Shown here: positions 7,834-15,207 of the stretch, piece by piece
How the letters are laid out: every line of letters begins with the position of its first letter
Numbering within the stretch: the first letter of the stretch is position 1
NCBI GenBank assembly: GCA_050050115.1
Contig: JASFUX010000049.1
Location: forward strand, 1-16,143
Origin: JASFUX01 sp050050115
GTDB taxonomy: Bacteria; Pseudomonadota; Alphaproteobacteria; Caulobacterales; Maricaulaceae
Direction of reading: 5' to 3'
DNA length: 16,143 bases
Notes under the pieces: generated by a model
Seen by the model: only the letters and a program-made list of their open reading frames with translations
Told to the model about the DNA's origin: nothing
Database searches by the model: none
Translations under genes and position numbers: made by a program

Positions 7834-9141
7834 CTAGCGCGCCGGATCGACCAGCGCGCCGTAGACCAGCTCGGGCGAGATTTGCCGCGTCGCCGGCGTC
7901 CCGCCGTCGGGGCGCGAGCCGTTCAGATTCTGGATCATGCCGACGAAGACCACGTCGTTGGTCGGGTCCACCCAGAACCAAGTCCCGTAGGCGCCGCCCC
8001 AATAGTGGGTGTTGAGCCCTTGGCCGGTGCCGTGCGCTTCGGGATCCATGACGATCGCGAAATCGAGCCCGAAGCCGATCCCCGGCATGTCCGGACCGTA
8101 GAGGTCGACCGCGACGCCGGGCTGTAGAACGTTCGTGTACATCAGCTCGACCGTCTCAGGCTCGAGAATCCGCACGCCGTCGAGCACGCCGCCGTTCGCG
8201 ACCATTTGCGCGAAACGCCAGTAGTCGGCCGCGGTCGACATCAGCCCGCCTGAGGCCGACAGGAAGTCCGGCCTCTCGGTGCGCACATTGTTGCGCTCGC
8301 CCAAAGCCGTGATGCGGTCTTCGTCGTCATACGTATGAATGCGCACGACGCGATCGGCGTCTGCGGGCTCGACCCAGAAGCCGGTGTCCTCCATGCGAAG
8401 CGGGTCGAAGATGCGCTCAGTCAAAAACACGTCGAGGCTCTGGCCCGACAGCTTTTCGACGATGTAGCCCTGGATGTTGACGCTCGGCCCATAGCGCCAG
8501 TCGGTTCCCGGCTGGACGGGCAGGGGCAGCGCGGCGAGCTTGTCGATCATGCCCTGCAGATCGGTCTCAGACAGGTTGTCGTCGCTGTAGCCGGCCGAGA
8601 CATCGAAGCCGGCGGTGTGGCTCATCAGCTCGGCCATGGTCATCGGATGGTCCTGCGGGACCAGCGAGCCGTCCTCGGCCTCGACCATGAGGCCTTCGAA
8701 CTCGGGGATGTACATCGACACCGGATCGTCGAGCTCCCACTTGTCCTCCTCCCAGAGGATCATCATGGCGACGCCGGCGATCGGCTTGGTCATCGAGGCG
8801 ATGCGGAAGATGTCGTCGGGCTCGAGCGGTTCCTCAGTGCTTGCGTCGGCGTAGCCCTGGGATTCGAAATGCACGACCCGGCCGTGACGGGCGAGCAGGG
8901 TGGTCACGCCGGCAAGCTGCTGCTCGTCGACGAGGCCCTGGAACTCGGCGCTGAGCGCGTCGAGGCCCGCCTCGGAGAAACCGACGCTTTCGGGCGCGGC
9001 GATCGGCAGGCCCGCGTCGTGCGCCGCCATGGTGTGCGACGTCGGCGCGGTGTTCATCGCCAAGCCCGTACAGCCGGCGAGCGCAAGCGCGCCCACGCTG
9101 CCGCCAGCCAAAATCACAGTCTGCATTTTGAAGACGCCCAT
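7834..9141 (-). CDS. Serine hydrolase, class C beta-lactamase/EstB-like fold, lipoprotein
   Basis: This 435-residue exported serine hydrolase belongs to the penicillin-binding-like family (beta-lactamase class C, esterase family VIII). A type II signal peptide ends LALAGC (Cys24). The nucleophile motif is SMTK (Ser116, Lys119) in FRIASMTKPIAG. The tyrosine of the second motif is Tyr217 in DWRYGPS. The third motif, usually KTG, appears as WGG in HYWGGAYGTWFWVDP, the W-x-G form seen in family VIII esterases. This suggests an esterase or peptidase rather than an antibiotic-resistance enzyme. The ATG at 9141 is supported by GGAGG 8 bases upstream. The actual substrate is unknown. It follows the symporter operon on the same strand after an 88-base gap, so it could be co-transcribed or separate. 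Confidence 0.88.
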   Translation of the reverse strand: MGVFKMQTVILAGGSVGALALAGCTGLAMNTAPTSHTMAAHDAGLPIAAPESVGFSEAGLDALSAEFQGLVDEQQLAGVTTLLARHGRVVHFESQGYADASTEEPLEPDDIFRIASMTKPIAGVAMMILWEEDKWELDDPVSMYIPEFEGLMVEAEDGSLVPQDHPMTMAELMSHTAGFDVSAGYSDDNLSETDLQGMIDKLAALPLPVQPGTDWRYGPSVNIQGYIVEKLSGQSLDVFLTERIFDPLRMEDTGFWVEPADADRVVRIHTYDDEDRITALGERNNVRTERPDFLSASGGLMSTAADYWRFAQMVANGGVLDGVRILEPETVELMYTNVLQPGVAVDLYGPDMPGIGFGLDFAIVMDPEAHGTGQGLNTHYWGGAYGTWFWVDPTNDVVFVGMIQNLNGSRPDGGTPATRQISPELVYGALVDPAR

Positions 9142-9229
9142 CCCAAGTCCCTCCCTTGGTCTTTGCTCTGTCGATAGGGCGAGGGCGGACGCGCGGCAAT
9201 CGAAACCCGTCTATCGCCGTTAGAGCGCG

Positions 9230-11002
9230 CTAGGCCGTCGCTGGCGCGGGAGGTCGTTCTCTCGGGATGCGAATCTCCTCGACGAGGTCTTGCACGTCCT
9301 TCGGCGGCGGTGCGGTGACGAGAGCGATCGGGATCGCCAGCGCGAAGTTGATCAGCGCGCCTAGGAGGCCGATGCCCTCGGGCGAAATGCCGAACAGCCA
9401 GGCGTCCTGACCGGCGGGCAAGCCGGGAATCGCGGCCAGCTTGAAATGGACGATGTAAGCCGCTGTGAAGGTGAAGCCGACGACCATGCCGATGATCGCG
9501 GCCCACTTGTTCATCCGCTTCCAGAAGATGCCGAGGAAGATCGCCGGGAAGAACGAGGCCGCGGCGAGCCCGAAGGCGAAGGCGACGACGGCCGCGACGA
9601 AGTCGGGCGGGTTCATGCCCGCGTAGATCGCCACGCTCACCGCGGCCACGGCGGCGATACGGGCGGCTAGCAGCTCCTGTTTGTCGTTCATGTTCTTGAA
9701 GAGAACCCGCCGGCAGAGGTCGTGGCTGATCGATGAGGAGATCACCAGCAACAGTCCCGCCGCCGTCGACAGCGCCGCGGCGAGACCGCCGGCGACCACG
9801 AGGCCGATCACCCAGGCGGGCAGCTGCGCGATCTGCGGATTGGCGAGCACGAAGATGTCCCGATTGAGCGGGATCACTTCGTTAGCGAGACCATCCGCCG
9901 CGTTCGGGCCGCGGTACTGGATGACGCCGTCGCCGTTCTGGTCCTCAAAGCCGATAAGGCCTGTGCGCTCCCAGTCAGAGAACCATTGCGGGGAGGGCGT
10001 CCCGCCGGCGGCGGTCACCGCCGCGGCGTCGGCCTCGTGGTTCTCGCCGGCGACGTAGGTGGTCTCGTTGACGGTGTCGATGAAGTTCAAGCGCGCGAAC
10101 GCGCCGACCGCAGGGGCGGTGGTGTAGAGGATGGCGATAAACAACAGCGCCCAGCCGGCCGACAGCCGCGCGTCAGACGCCTTGGGCACGGTGAAGAAGC
10201 GGATGATCACGTGCGGCAGACCGGCGGTGCCGATCATCAGCGAGGCGGTGATCGCGAACACGTCGAGCTTGGACGTGACGTTCTGCGTATACTCCGTGAA
10301 CCCCAGGTCGACGAGCGTCCGGTCGAGCTTTTCAATCACCGAGACGCCTTCGTCCTTGAACTCGCCGATGAACCCGAGCTGCGGGACCGGCGCGCCGGTG
10401 ATGATGAAGGAGATGAAGAACGCCGGGACCATGTAGGCGAAGATCAGGACGCAGTACTGCGCGACCTGGGTGTAGGTGATGCCCTTCATGCCGCCGAGGC
10501 CCGCGTAGAACAGCACGATGATCCCGCCGATGATCACGCCGAGCCGCACGTCGATGCCGAGAAAGCTCGAAAAGGCGATGCCGACGCCGTTCATCTGGCC
10601 GGTGATGTAGGTGAAGGAGACGAAGATCGCGCAAATCACCGCGACCACGCGCGCGATGTTCGAATAGTAGCGGTCGCCGATGAAGTCCGGCACGGTGAAC
10701 TTGTTGAACTTCCTAAGGTACGGCGCGAGCAGCAGCGCCAGCAGCACGTAGCCGCCGGTCCAGCCCATCAGATAATAGGACCCGGCGTAGCCGAGGAAGG
10801 CGATCAACCCCGCCATCGACAGGAACGAGGCGGCCGACATCCAGTCCGCCGCCGTCGCCATGCCGTTGACCATCGGGTGAACGTGGTGGCCGGCGACGTA
10901 AAACTCGTCGGTGGTCGCCACGCGCGACCAGATGGCGATCGAGATATAGACGCCGAACGTCAGGATGACGAAGAAAGCCGTCCACAGAACTTGGGGGTCC
11001 AT
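9230..11002 (-). CDS. Sodium:solute symporter, large subunit (SSS family, VC_2705 type)
   Basis: This 590-residue polytopic inner-membrane protein of the solute:sodium symporter family has about 13 membrane helices. The N-terminal core contains VNGMATAADWMSAASFLSMAG and GGYVLLALLLAPYLRKFNKFTVPDF, and the middle has GGMKGITYTQVAQYCVL, both as in ActP-like monocarboxylate symporters. The sodium-site region around GLAAALSTAAGLLLVISSSISHDL is conserved. A long extracytoplasmic loop before that helix contains DQNGDGVIQY, which resembles an EF-hand loop but lacks the Glu at position 12. The DUF4212 gene ends 11 bases upstream; this pairing defines the VC_2705/TIGR03648-type symporters. Acetate or another short carboxylate is the likely substrate by family, but nothing here proves it. 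Confidence 0.92.
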   Translation of the reverse strand: MDPQVLWTAFFVILTFGVYISIAIWSRVATTDEFYVAGHHVHPMVNGMATAADWMSAASFLSMAGLIAFLGYAGSYYLMGWTGGYVLLALLLAPYLRKFNKFTVPDFIGDRYYSNIARVVAVICAIFVSFTYITGQMNGVGIAFSSFLGIDVRLGVIIGGIIVLFYAGLGGMKGITYTQVAQYCVLIFAYMVPAFFISFIITGAPVPQLGFIGEFKDEGVSVIEKLDRTLVDLGFTEYTQNVTSKLDVFAITASLMIGTAGLPHVIIRFFTVPKASDARLSAGWALLFIAILYTTAPAVGAFARLNFIDTVNETTYVAGENHEADAAAVTAAGGTPSPQWFSDWERTGLIGFEDQNGDGVIQYRGPNAADGLANEVIPLNRDIFVLANPQIAQLPAWVIGLVVAGGLAAALSTAAGLLLVISSSISHDLCRRVLFKNMNDKQELLAARIAAVAAVSVAIYAGMNPPDFVAAVVAFAFGLAAASFFPAIFLGIFWKRMNKWAAIIGMVVGFTFTAAYIVHFKLAAIPGLPAGQDAWLFGISPEGIGLLGALINFALAIPIALVTAPPPKDVQDLVEEIRIPRERPPAPATA

Positions 11003-11013
11003 GCGCGCCGCCT

Positions 11014-11517
11014 CTAGGAGCTGGAAGTTTCAGTATGGTGATGCCGGCGCATCTCGCTCTCGTCTTCGACGTGATGCTTGGCGTCGAGGCGCTCCATCAG
11101 GAAGACGTAGACGAAGATCAGCACCACGAAGACGTAGATCGCGCCTTGCTGGGCGAACCAGAAACCCAATGGCGCGCCGCCGATCGAGAAAGCGTCGAGC
11201 GGCTCGCGCAGCCAGATGCCAAAGCCGAAGGACACGGTCGCCCAGATCGCCAGCAGGACGAGCACGATCGTGATGTTCGCGCGCCAATAGGCGCCGGAGC
11301 CGCCTTGAGAATCGTTTCGAACTCCGCCGTGCGATCCGTCCGGTTCGTTCGCCGGCTCAGCGAAGGCCGCGGGCGCGTCGGGCTGCAGCTCGGGCGGATC
11401 GGCGTCTTGCGCAGCGGCTTGGGGCAGGTCGGACGGCGGGGTCGAGCCGTTCAGCCGCCGGCCTGCCTGCGGCGGTGCGGACTCGGTCTCATGCTCCTCG
11501 CGGGATTTTTCCCCCAT
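11014..11517 (-). CDS. Sodium symporter small subunit (DUF4212) with long N-terminal tail
   Basis: This is a 167-residue partner of the adjacent SSS symporter. The ATG at 11517 has GGGGAGG 8 bases upstream, so I prefer it over the GTG at 11604. The C-terminal part is a normal DUF4212 domain: YWRANITIVLVLLAIWATVSFGFGIWL-type helix 1, the short FSIGGAPLGFWFAQQG segment, then helix 2 AIYVFVVLIFVYVFLMERLD. The last 20 residues are histidine- and acid-rich (HH, HHH). Usual family members are about 80-100 residues. Here about 77 extra residues, rich in Pro, Ala, Glu and Asp and without predicted structure, precede the domain. The two genes probably form one operon whose promoter lies in the gap shared with the divergent response regulator. 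Confidence 0.88.
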   Translation of the reverse strand: MGEKSREEHETESAPPQAGRRLNGSTPPSDLPQAAAQDADPPELQPDAPAAFAEPANEPDGSHGGVRNDSQGGSGAYWRANITIVLVLLAIWATVSFGFGIWLREPLDAFSIGGAPLGFWFAQQGAIYVFVVLIFVYVFLMERLDAKHHVEDESEMRRHHHTETSSS

Positions 11518-11659
11518 GGCTTGCGCCTCCCCATCCTCGCCGTCGCGCGCGGGCCGCTCGTTCTCTTCGCGCCGGCGGCGCTTGGTGCGCGAGATCGTCC
11601 GCACTCTAAGCCATTTTCACGCGATGGCGACAGCCGGCGCGGAATAAAGGCTAAAGCCG

Positions 11660-11686
11660 GCGTGATTGCGCGTGATCGAGCGTTAT
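11660..11686. promoter_or_regulatory. Three 10-bp-spaced direct repeats, candidate response-regulator operator
   Basis: GCGTGAT occurs at 11660-11666 and again at 11670-11676, and GCGTTAT follows at 11680-11686. Start-to-start spacing is exactly 10 bp, one helical turn. OmpR/PhoB-family regulators bind head-to-tail at 10-11 bp spacing, and a gene for such a regulator starts 70 bases away. An inverted copy-like TTCACGC lies at 11617-11623. The repeats sit between the divergent symporter and regulator genes, so they could serve both. Binding is inferred. Confidence 0.5.
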
Positions 11687-11718
11687 CGCCTTCGTGAGGC
11701 GGGGCGCGCGAAGCGTCG

Positions 11719-11748
11719 TTGATTGCACCCGCGGGCGAGTGCATATCT
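11719..11748 (+). promoter_or_regulatory. Weak sigma-70-like promoter candidate for the response regulator
   Basis: TTGATT (11719-11724) and ATATCT (11743-11748) are 18 bases apart. A start about 7 bases downstream would fall almost on the ATG at 11756, which has no ribosome site, suggesting a leaderless mRNA. Between the boxes lies the inverted pair TGCAC (11724-11728) and GTGCA (11739-11743). Matches to consensus are modest. Confidence 0.25.
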
Positions 11749-11755
11749 TCCGCCG

Positions 11756-12442
11756 ATGGCTGCGAAAAAGTCCCTTCTGATCGTCGACGATGACGACGAC
11801 CTGCGCGAGACGCTGCGCGAGCAGTTCGAGATTCACGAGGAGTTCGTGGTCGAGGACGCCGCAACCGCGGGCGAGGGCGTGCGCTTTGCGAAATCCAATC
11901 GCGTCGACCTCATCATCCTCGACGTCGACCTGCCCGACATGGACGGCCGGGAAGCTTGCAAGCTGATGCGCAAGAGCGGCGTCGCCGCGCCGGTGGTGAT
12001 GCTCACCGGCCAGGACACCGACGCCGATCAGATCTTGGGACTCGAGGCGGGGGCGAACGACTACGTCGTCAAGCCGTTCAAGTTCCAGGTGCTGCTCGCC
12101 CGTGTGCGCGCGCACTTGCGCAGCCATGAGGCCTCCGAGGATGCGACCTTCCAGATCGGGCCTTACGAGTTCCGCCCGGCGATGAAGCTGCTCGTCACCT
12201 CCGACGACAAGAAGGTGCGGCTGACCGAGAAAGAAACCTCGATCCTGAAGTATCTCTACCGGTCGGGCGCGAAGGCGGTCGGGCGGGAGGAGCTGCTGCA
12301 CGAGGTCTGGGGCTACAACTCTGGTGTCACCACGCATACGCTCGAGACCCACGTCTACCGCCTTCGCCAGAAGATCGAGCCCGATCCGGCCAACGCACGG
12401 CTGTTGGTGACCGAAAGCGGCGGCTATCGTCTCGCGCCGTAA
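11756..12442 (+). CDS. OmpR/PhoB-family response regulator
   Basis: This 228-residue two-component regulator has an N-terminal receiver domain: acidic pocket DDDDD (11-15), phosphoacceptor Asp56 in LIILDVDLPDMDG, Thr84 in MLTGQ and Lys106 in VVKPFK. The C-terminal winged-helix DNA-binding domain runs from about 135, with LTEKETSILKYLYRSGAKAVGREELLHEVWGY and a recognition-helix region THTLETHVYRLRQKIEPDP ending ESGGYRL. The ATG at 11756 is chosen because the receiver fold begins right after it; the longer reading from 11723 adds no conserved residues. No histidine kinase is adjacent, so it is an orphan within the window. The direct repeats at 11660-11686 fit autoregulation and control of the divergent symporter. 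Confidence 0.93.
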   Translation: MAAKKSLLIVDDDDDLRETLREQFEIHEEFVVEDAATAGEGVRFAKSNRVDLIILDVDLPDMDGREACKLMRKSGVAAPVVMLTGQDTDADQILGLEAGANDYVVKPFKFQVLLARVRAHLRSHEASEDATFQIGPYEFRPAMKLLVTSDDKKVRLTEKETSILKYLYRSGAKAVGREELLHEVWGYNSGVTTHTLETHVYRLRQKIEPDPANARLLVTESGGYRLAP

Positions 12443-12509
12443 GGGCTGGAGCGGGCGGGAATTTCGTCCTCGGCGGATACGGCGTAGAGTGCCGCTTCGG
12501 AGGAAATCC

Positions 12510-12785
12510 ATGCCGGACGATGGAATCAGAATCGATCTGCCCGCGTCGCTTGCGGATCGGATTAGAGCCGCGGCGGAGGAAAGCGGAGAGAGCGTCGATG
12601 CGGTTGTGAGCCGCGCGCTTGAGGCGTGGCTTGGCGATGAAGCCGAAGACGCGCGATCGCTCGCCGAACTCGAGCGTCGTTGGGCCGCCGTCAAGGCGGG
12701 CGAAGCGACGGCGCCCCACGAGGCGGTCGTGGAGTGGCTTGAAACTTGGGGCTCTTCTGAGTTTCGCGCTTCGCGCGACAGATGA
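12510..12785 (+). CDS. ParD/CopG-type ribbon-helix-helix antitoxin
   Basis: This 91-residue antitoxin of a type II toxin-antitoxin pair begins at the ATG at 12510 with GGAGG 6 bases upstream. The N-terminal ribbon-helix-helix DNA-binding domain is GIRIDLPASLADRIRAAAEE, then SGESVDAVVSRALEAWL (about residues 5-43). The C-terminal segment with AVKAGEATAPHEAVVEWLETWG (from about 66) is typical of antitoxins that wrap a ParE toxin. Its stop overlaps the toxin start as ATGA, so toxin translation is coupled to antitoxin translation. By family, the antitoxin or the complex should repress its own promoter, which must lie in the 67-base gap after the response regulator. I see no clear palindrome there. 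Confidence 0.88.
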   Translation: MPDDGIRIDLPASLADRIRAAAEESGESVDAVVSRALEAWLGDEAEDARSLAELERRWAAVKAGEATAPHEAVVEWLETWGSSEFRASRDR

Positions 12786-13063
12786 AGATCGAATGGTCGG
12801 CGCACGCGCTTGCCGACCTGGATCGTTTCGCAGCGTTTCTTCAGCGTGATCATCCGCAGCTTTCCGCGCGCATCGGTCGCGAGATCATTTCGCGAACGGA
12901 GCTGCTCGCCTCCAACCCGCGACTTGGTCGACGGCTTGGCGACAGAGACGAGTATCGCGAGATTGCGCTCAGCGTCGCCGGCGCGATCTACGTCTTTCAG
13001 TATAGGATTGACGGCGAGCGCCTCGTGATGCTGCGCGTGTTCCACTTTCGGGAAAGCCGATAA
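12782..13063 (+). CDS. ParE/RelE-superfamily toxin
   Basis: This 93-residue toxin has the ParE pattern. The start MKIEWSAHALADLDRFAAFL matches the family's W-x-x-x-A-x-x-D-L helix. The middle NPRLGRRLGDRDEYREIAL carries the conserved N-P-x-x-G-R and the Arg-Glu that precedes the beta-sheet. The end AIYVFQYRIDGERLVMLRVFHFRE is the usual core strand with the HxRE-like tail. ParE toxins poison DNA gyrase; related RelE toxins cleave mRNA, and the ParD-like partner favours ParE. All features look intact, so the pair may be active. It is the second gene of the pair, coupled by ATGA overlap, and is followed directly by a hairpin. Confidence 0.88.
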   Translation: MKIEWSAHALADLDRFAAFLQRDHPQLSARIGREIISRTELLASNPRLGRRLGDRDEYREIALSVAGAIYVFQYRIDGERLVMLRVFHFRESR

Positions 13064-13089
13064 CGTTCTGAACTGCTGTCCAGAACGTT
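13062..13089 (+). terminator. Inverted repeat just after the toxin gene
   Basis: A perfect 9-bp inverted repeat (AACGTTCTG / CAGAACGTT) encloses a 10-base loop. It begins two bases before the end of the toxin stop codon and is followed by TTTGCACCTT, a weak T-rich tail. It probably terminates the toxin-antitoxin transcript. A protein-binding operator for the DUF389 gene, 22 bases further on, is the alternative. Confidence 0.45.
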
Positions 13090-13111
13090 TGCACCTTCAG
13101 CGGACCAGGCC

Positions 13112-14104
13112 ATGCGACTGATCGAGACGATCTTTCCAGCGCAATCTGAAGACGACATTCGCCGGACGCTCGAACACGCCGACACGGTGCACTGGCGCAT
13201 CGGCGCGGCGGACGAGACCGGGTCGCGGTCGGCGCGCGCGGTGGTCACTCCCGAGCAGGCGCAGACGCTGATGGACGCGCTCCAGTCGCGGCTTGAAGGC
13301 GTGCGCGACTGGCGCGTCGTCGTGCTGCCGGTCGAAGCGACGCTGCCGAAGATCGAACAGCCCGAGCCGGACAAGGCGGCGACGGAGAAGCGCGCGGTCA
13401 TGGCGCTGCGCGAGGAGGTCTACGAGGATGTCGCCGCCGGCGCGAAGCTGGGGCGCGATTTCCTGGCCCTGACGGTCCTCTCCACCATCGTCGCTGCGAT
13501 CGGCTTGAGCGCGAACAACGTCGCGGTGGTGATCGGGGCGATGGTGATCGCGCCGCTGCTGGGCCCGTTGCTCGCCTTCTCGTTCGCCGGGGCGCTGGGC
13601 GATCTCGATCTGATGATCAAGTCGGCGAAGACGGCGCTCGCCGGCCTTGCTGCGGGAGTCGCCACGGCGTTCGCGGTTTCGCTCGTCGCGCCGCTCAATC
13701 TTCAGAGCCCGGAGCTGCTTGCGCGCACCGACATCGGGCTCGACTCGATCATCATTGCGCTCGCGTCGGGCGCCGCCGCCGCTCTGTCTGTGTCGAGCGG
13801 TCTGTCGTCATCGCTTGTCGGGGTGATGCTCGCCGTCGCCCTGGTCCCGCCCGCGGCCGCTATGGGGCTCTACGCCGGGGGCGGGGAGCCTGGGTTCGCC
13901 GCGCGCGCCGGCGTGCTGCTCGCTGCGAACGTGGTCTGCATCAATCTTTCGGCGCAGGCGGTCTACCTCTGGATGGGCGTTCGGCCGCGCACCTGGCTCG
14001 AACGTCTGTCGGCCAAGCGCGCGACCCGGGTGACGACGATATTCTGGGCGGCGTTGTTGATCGCGCTGGTGGCGCTCATCCTCTACTTGAACGCCAGGGG
14101 GTGA
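13112..14104 (+). CDS. DUF389/TIGR00341 family membrane protein
   Basis: This 330-residue protein has the DUF389 layout. An N-terminal soluble domain (about residues 1-110, starting MRLIETIFPAQSEDDIRRTL) has alternating hydrophobic strands and WRVVVLPVEATLP. A membrane part follows with about six or seven helices. The signature of the family is in the first helices, LTVLSTIVAAIGLSANNVAVVIGAMVIAPLLGPLLAFSFA, and later VGVMLAVALVPPAAAMGLY. The function is unknown; transport or sensing has been proposed for relatives but not shown here. The ATG at 13112 has only a weak ribosome site (AGCGGACCAGG). It is likely a single-gene unit between the toxin pair and the convergent thioredoxin-fold gene. 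Confidence 0.9.
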   Translation: MRLIETIFPAQSEDDIRRTLEHADTVHWRIGAADETGSRSARAVVTPEQAQTLMDALQSRLEGVRDWRVVVLPVEATLPKIEQPEPDKAATEKRAVMALREEVYEDVAAGAKLGRDFLALTVLSTIVAAIGLSANNVAVVIGAMVIAPLLGPLLAFSFAGALGDLDLMIKSAKTALAGLAAGVATAFAVSLVAPLNLQSPELLARTDIGLDSIIIALASGAAAALSVSSGLSSSLVGVMLAVALVPPAAAMGLYAGGGEPGFAARAGVLLAANVVCINLSAQAVYLWMGVRPRTWLERLSAKRATRVTTIFWAALLIALVALILYLNARG

Positions 14105-14128
14105 GGGACGCGACGCGTCTCGCCCTCA
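14102..14128. terminator. Hairpin embracing both stop codons of convergent genes
   Basis: TGAGGG (14102-14107) pairs with CCCTCA (14123-14128), and inside them GACGC pairs with GCGTC around GAC. The outer arms begin with the stop codon of each convergent gene. It is compact and symmetric, so it may serve as a bidirectional terminator. No T-run is present. Confidence 0.4.
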
Positions 14129-15202
14129 TTGCGCCGCTCGTTCGAGCGCATCGCGTAATGCTCTCTCCCAGTTCGGATCCTGTGTCGCGTCATCGATCCG
14201 AGCGCCGATCCTGCCGTCGGCGTCTGCGACGATGATCGCGGGAACTGCCGAAACGCCGAAGCTGCGGAACAGGTCGCCCGTCTCGTCATACGCCAAGGAC
14301 AAGGCGACGCCGTAACCGTCGCGATAGGCTTCGACGTCCGCTTGCTCCGCCCACAGACCGGAGGCGACGCCGATCCAGCGCAGCTCGCTCTCGGCCGACA
14401 AGGCGTCGACCGCCTCGCGCACCTCTCGGCAGCGGGCCGAGCGTTGGGGCTGGGTTTCGGCGAGATAGCTCTCGCACCACGGTGAAAGGAACACGAGCAC
14501 CGTCGGACGCGAATCCGTCTCCAGGCGAAGGTCGATCGTCGCGCCGTCGATCAAGGTCAGGACCTGATCGGGGAGGATCGAGAGCGGCGCGATCGATGCC
14601 GGCGCCTGACCGGCGACCGTGGAGCCGGTCTGCGCCGCCGCTGCGACCAGCGCGGCTTCAAGCGCGTCATCGGCGAGGTGACCGATGTGGGCGATCCTGC
14701 CGTCTCGGCCGATCACCACGTGCAACGGCGTGAGGCGCAGGTTGAGCGCGGCCGCCAAGGTCCCGTCGTCGATCGCCACGGGCATGGCGAGCTCCGCCTC
14801 ATCAATGAAGGCGCGCACGTCGGCCTCGGTCTCACTGAACCCGGTGGCGACGGCGACGACGGTGAAGTCATCGGCGATCCGCGCGTAGGTCTCCTTGAGA
14901 TGGGGCGTCTGCTGGCGGCACTCCACGCACCAGGTGGCCCACATCTTCAGATAGACCGGCCGCGACCCGTAGCTGTCCGCGAGGTCGATCGTTTCGCCGT
15001 TGAGCGCAGCGAACGTGATCGCCGGCCCCGGCTGACCGATCAGCGCCGCGCTGGCGGCCTGGACCCGCGCCTCAGCCGGGCTGAGCTCAGTTTCGGCCTC
15101 GGAAGAAGTCGTGTCGTCGGCGACGGCGTCTTCCGTACACGCCGTCATCGTCAGCGCCAGGATCGCCGCCAGCGCCGCGGATGTCACGGGAACGAGCCGC
15201 AT
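14126..15202 (-). CDS. Tandem thioredoxin-fold (TlpA/redoxin-like) lipoprotein
   Basis: This 358-residue exported lipoprotein has its lipobox at MTAC (Cys22) after a short signal peptide. Domain 1 (about 50-190) is a TlpA-like thioredoxin fold with active site WCVEC (Cys92, Cys95) in MWATWCVECRQQTP and cis-proline Pro159 in LTPL. Domain 2 (about 205-355) is another thioredoxin fold whose motif reads WCESY: Cys243 has no Cys three residues on, but Cys258 follows 15 residues later in SARCREV. Its cis-proline is in SAVPAI. Domain 1 should be a thiol-disulfide oxidoreductase facing the periplasm; domain 2 may use a non-standard Cys pair. I start at the ATG at 15202, five bases after the cupin stop. 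A longer reading to 15373 adds no signal peptide and overlaps the cupin gene. Confidence 0.85.
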   Translation of the reverse strand: MRLVPVTSAALAAILALTMTACTEDAVADDTTSSEAETELSPAEARVQAASAALIGQPGPAITFAALNGETIDLADSYGSRPVYLKMWATWCVECRQQTPHLKETYARIADDFTVVAVATGFSETEADVRAFIDEAELAMPVAIDDGTLAAALNLRLTPLHVVIGRDGRIAHIGHLADDALEAALVAAAAQTGSTVAGQAPASIAPLSILPDQVLTLIDGATIDLRLETDSRPTVLVFLSPWCESYLAETQPQRSARCREVREAVDALSAESELRWIGVASGLWAEQADVEAYRDGYGVALSLAYDETGDLFRSFGVSAVPAIIVADADGRIGARIDDATQDPNWERALRDALERAAQ

Positions 15203-15207
15203 ACTGC

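Noticed and set aside
7834..9141. Beta-lactamase resistance gene
   Set aside because: The SxxK and Tyr motifs fit the fold, but the third motif is WGG rather than KTG, which points to a family VIII-like esterase/peptidase; a resistance role is not supported.
9986..11017. 343-residue plus-strand open frame opposite the symporter
   Set aside because: It is antisense to strongly conserved SSS helices; its composition (Asp, Arg, His and Val-rich) is typical of a shadow frame.
11651..13045. 464-residue minus-strand open frame across the response regulator and toxin pair
   Set aside because: It lies opposite three well-supported genes with ribosome sites and conserved motifs; it has no domain of its own.
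13062..13089. LexA (SOS) box in the inverted repeat after the toxin gene
   Set aside because: The alphaproteobacterial LexA box is GTTC-N7-GTTC; here the GAAC/GTTC elements are spaced differently and form an inverted repeat, which fits a hairpin better.
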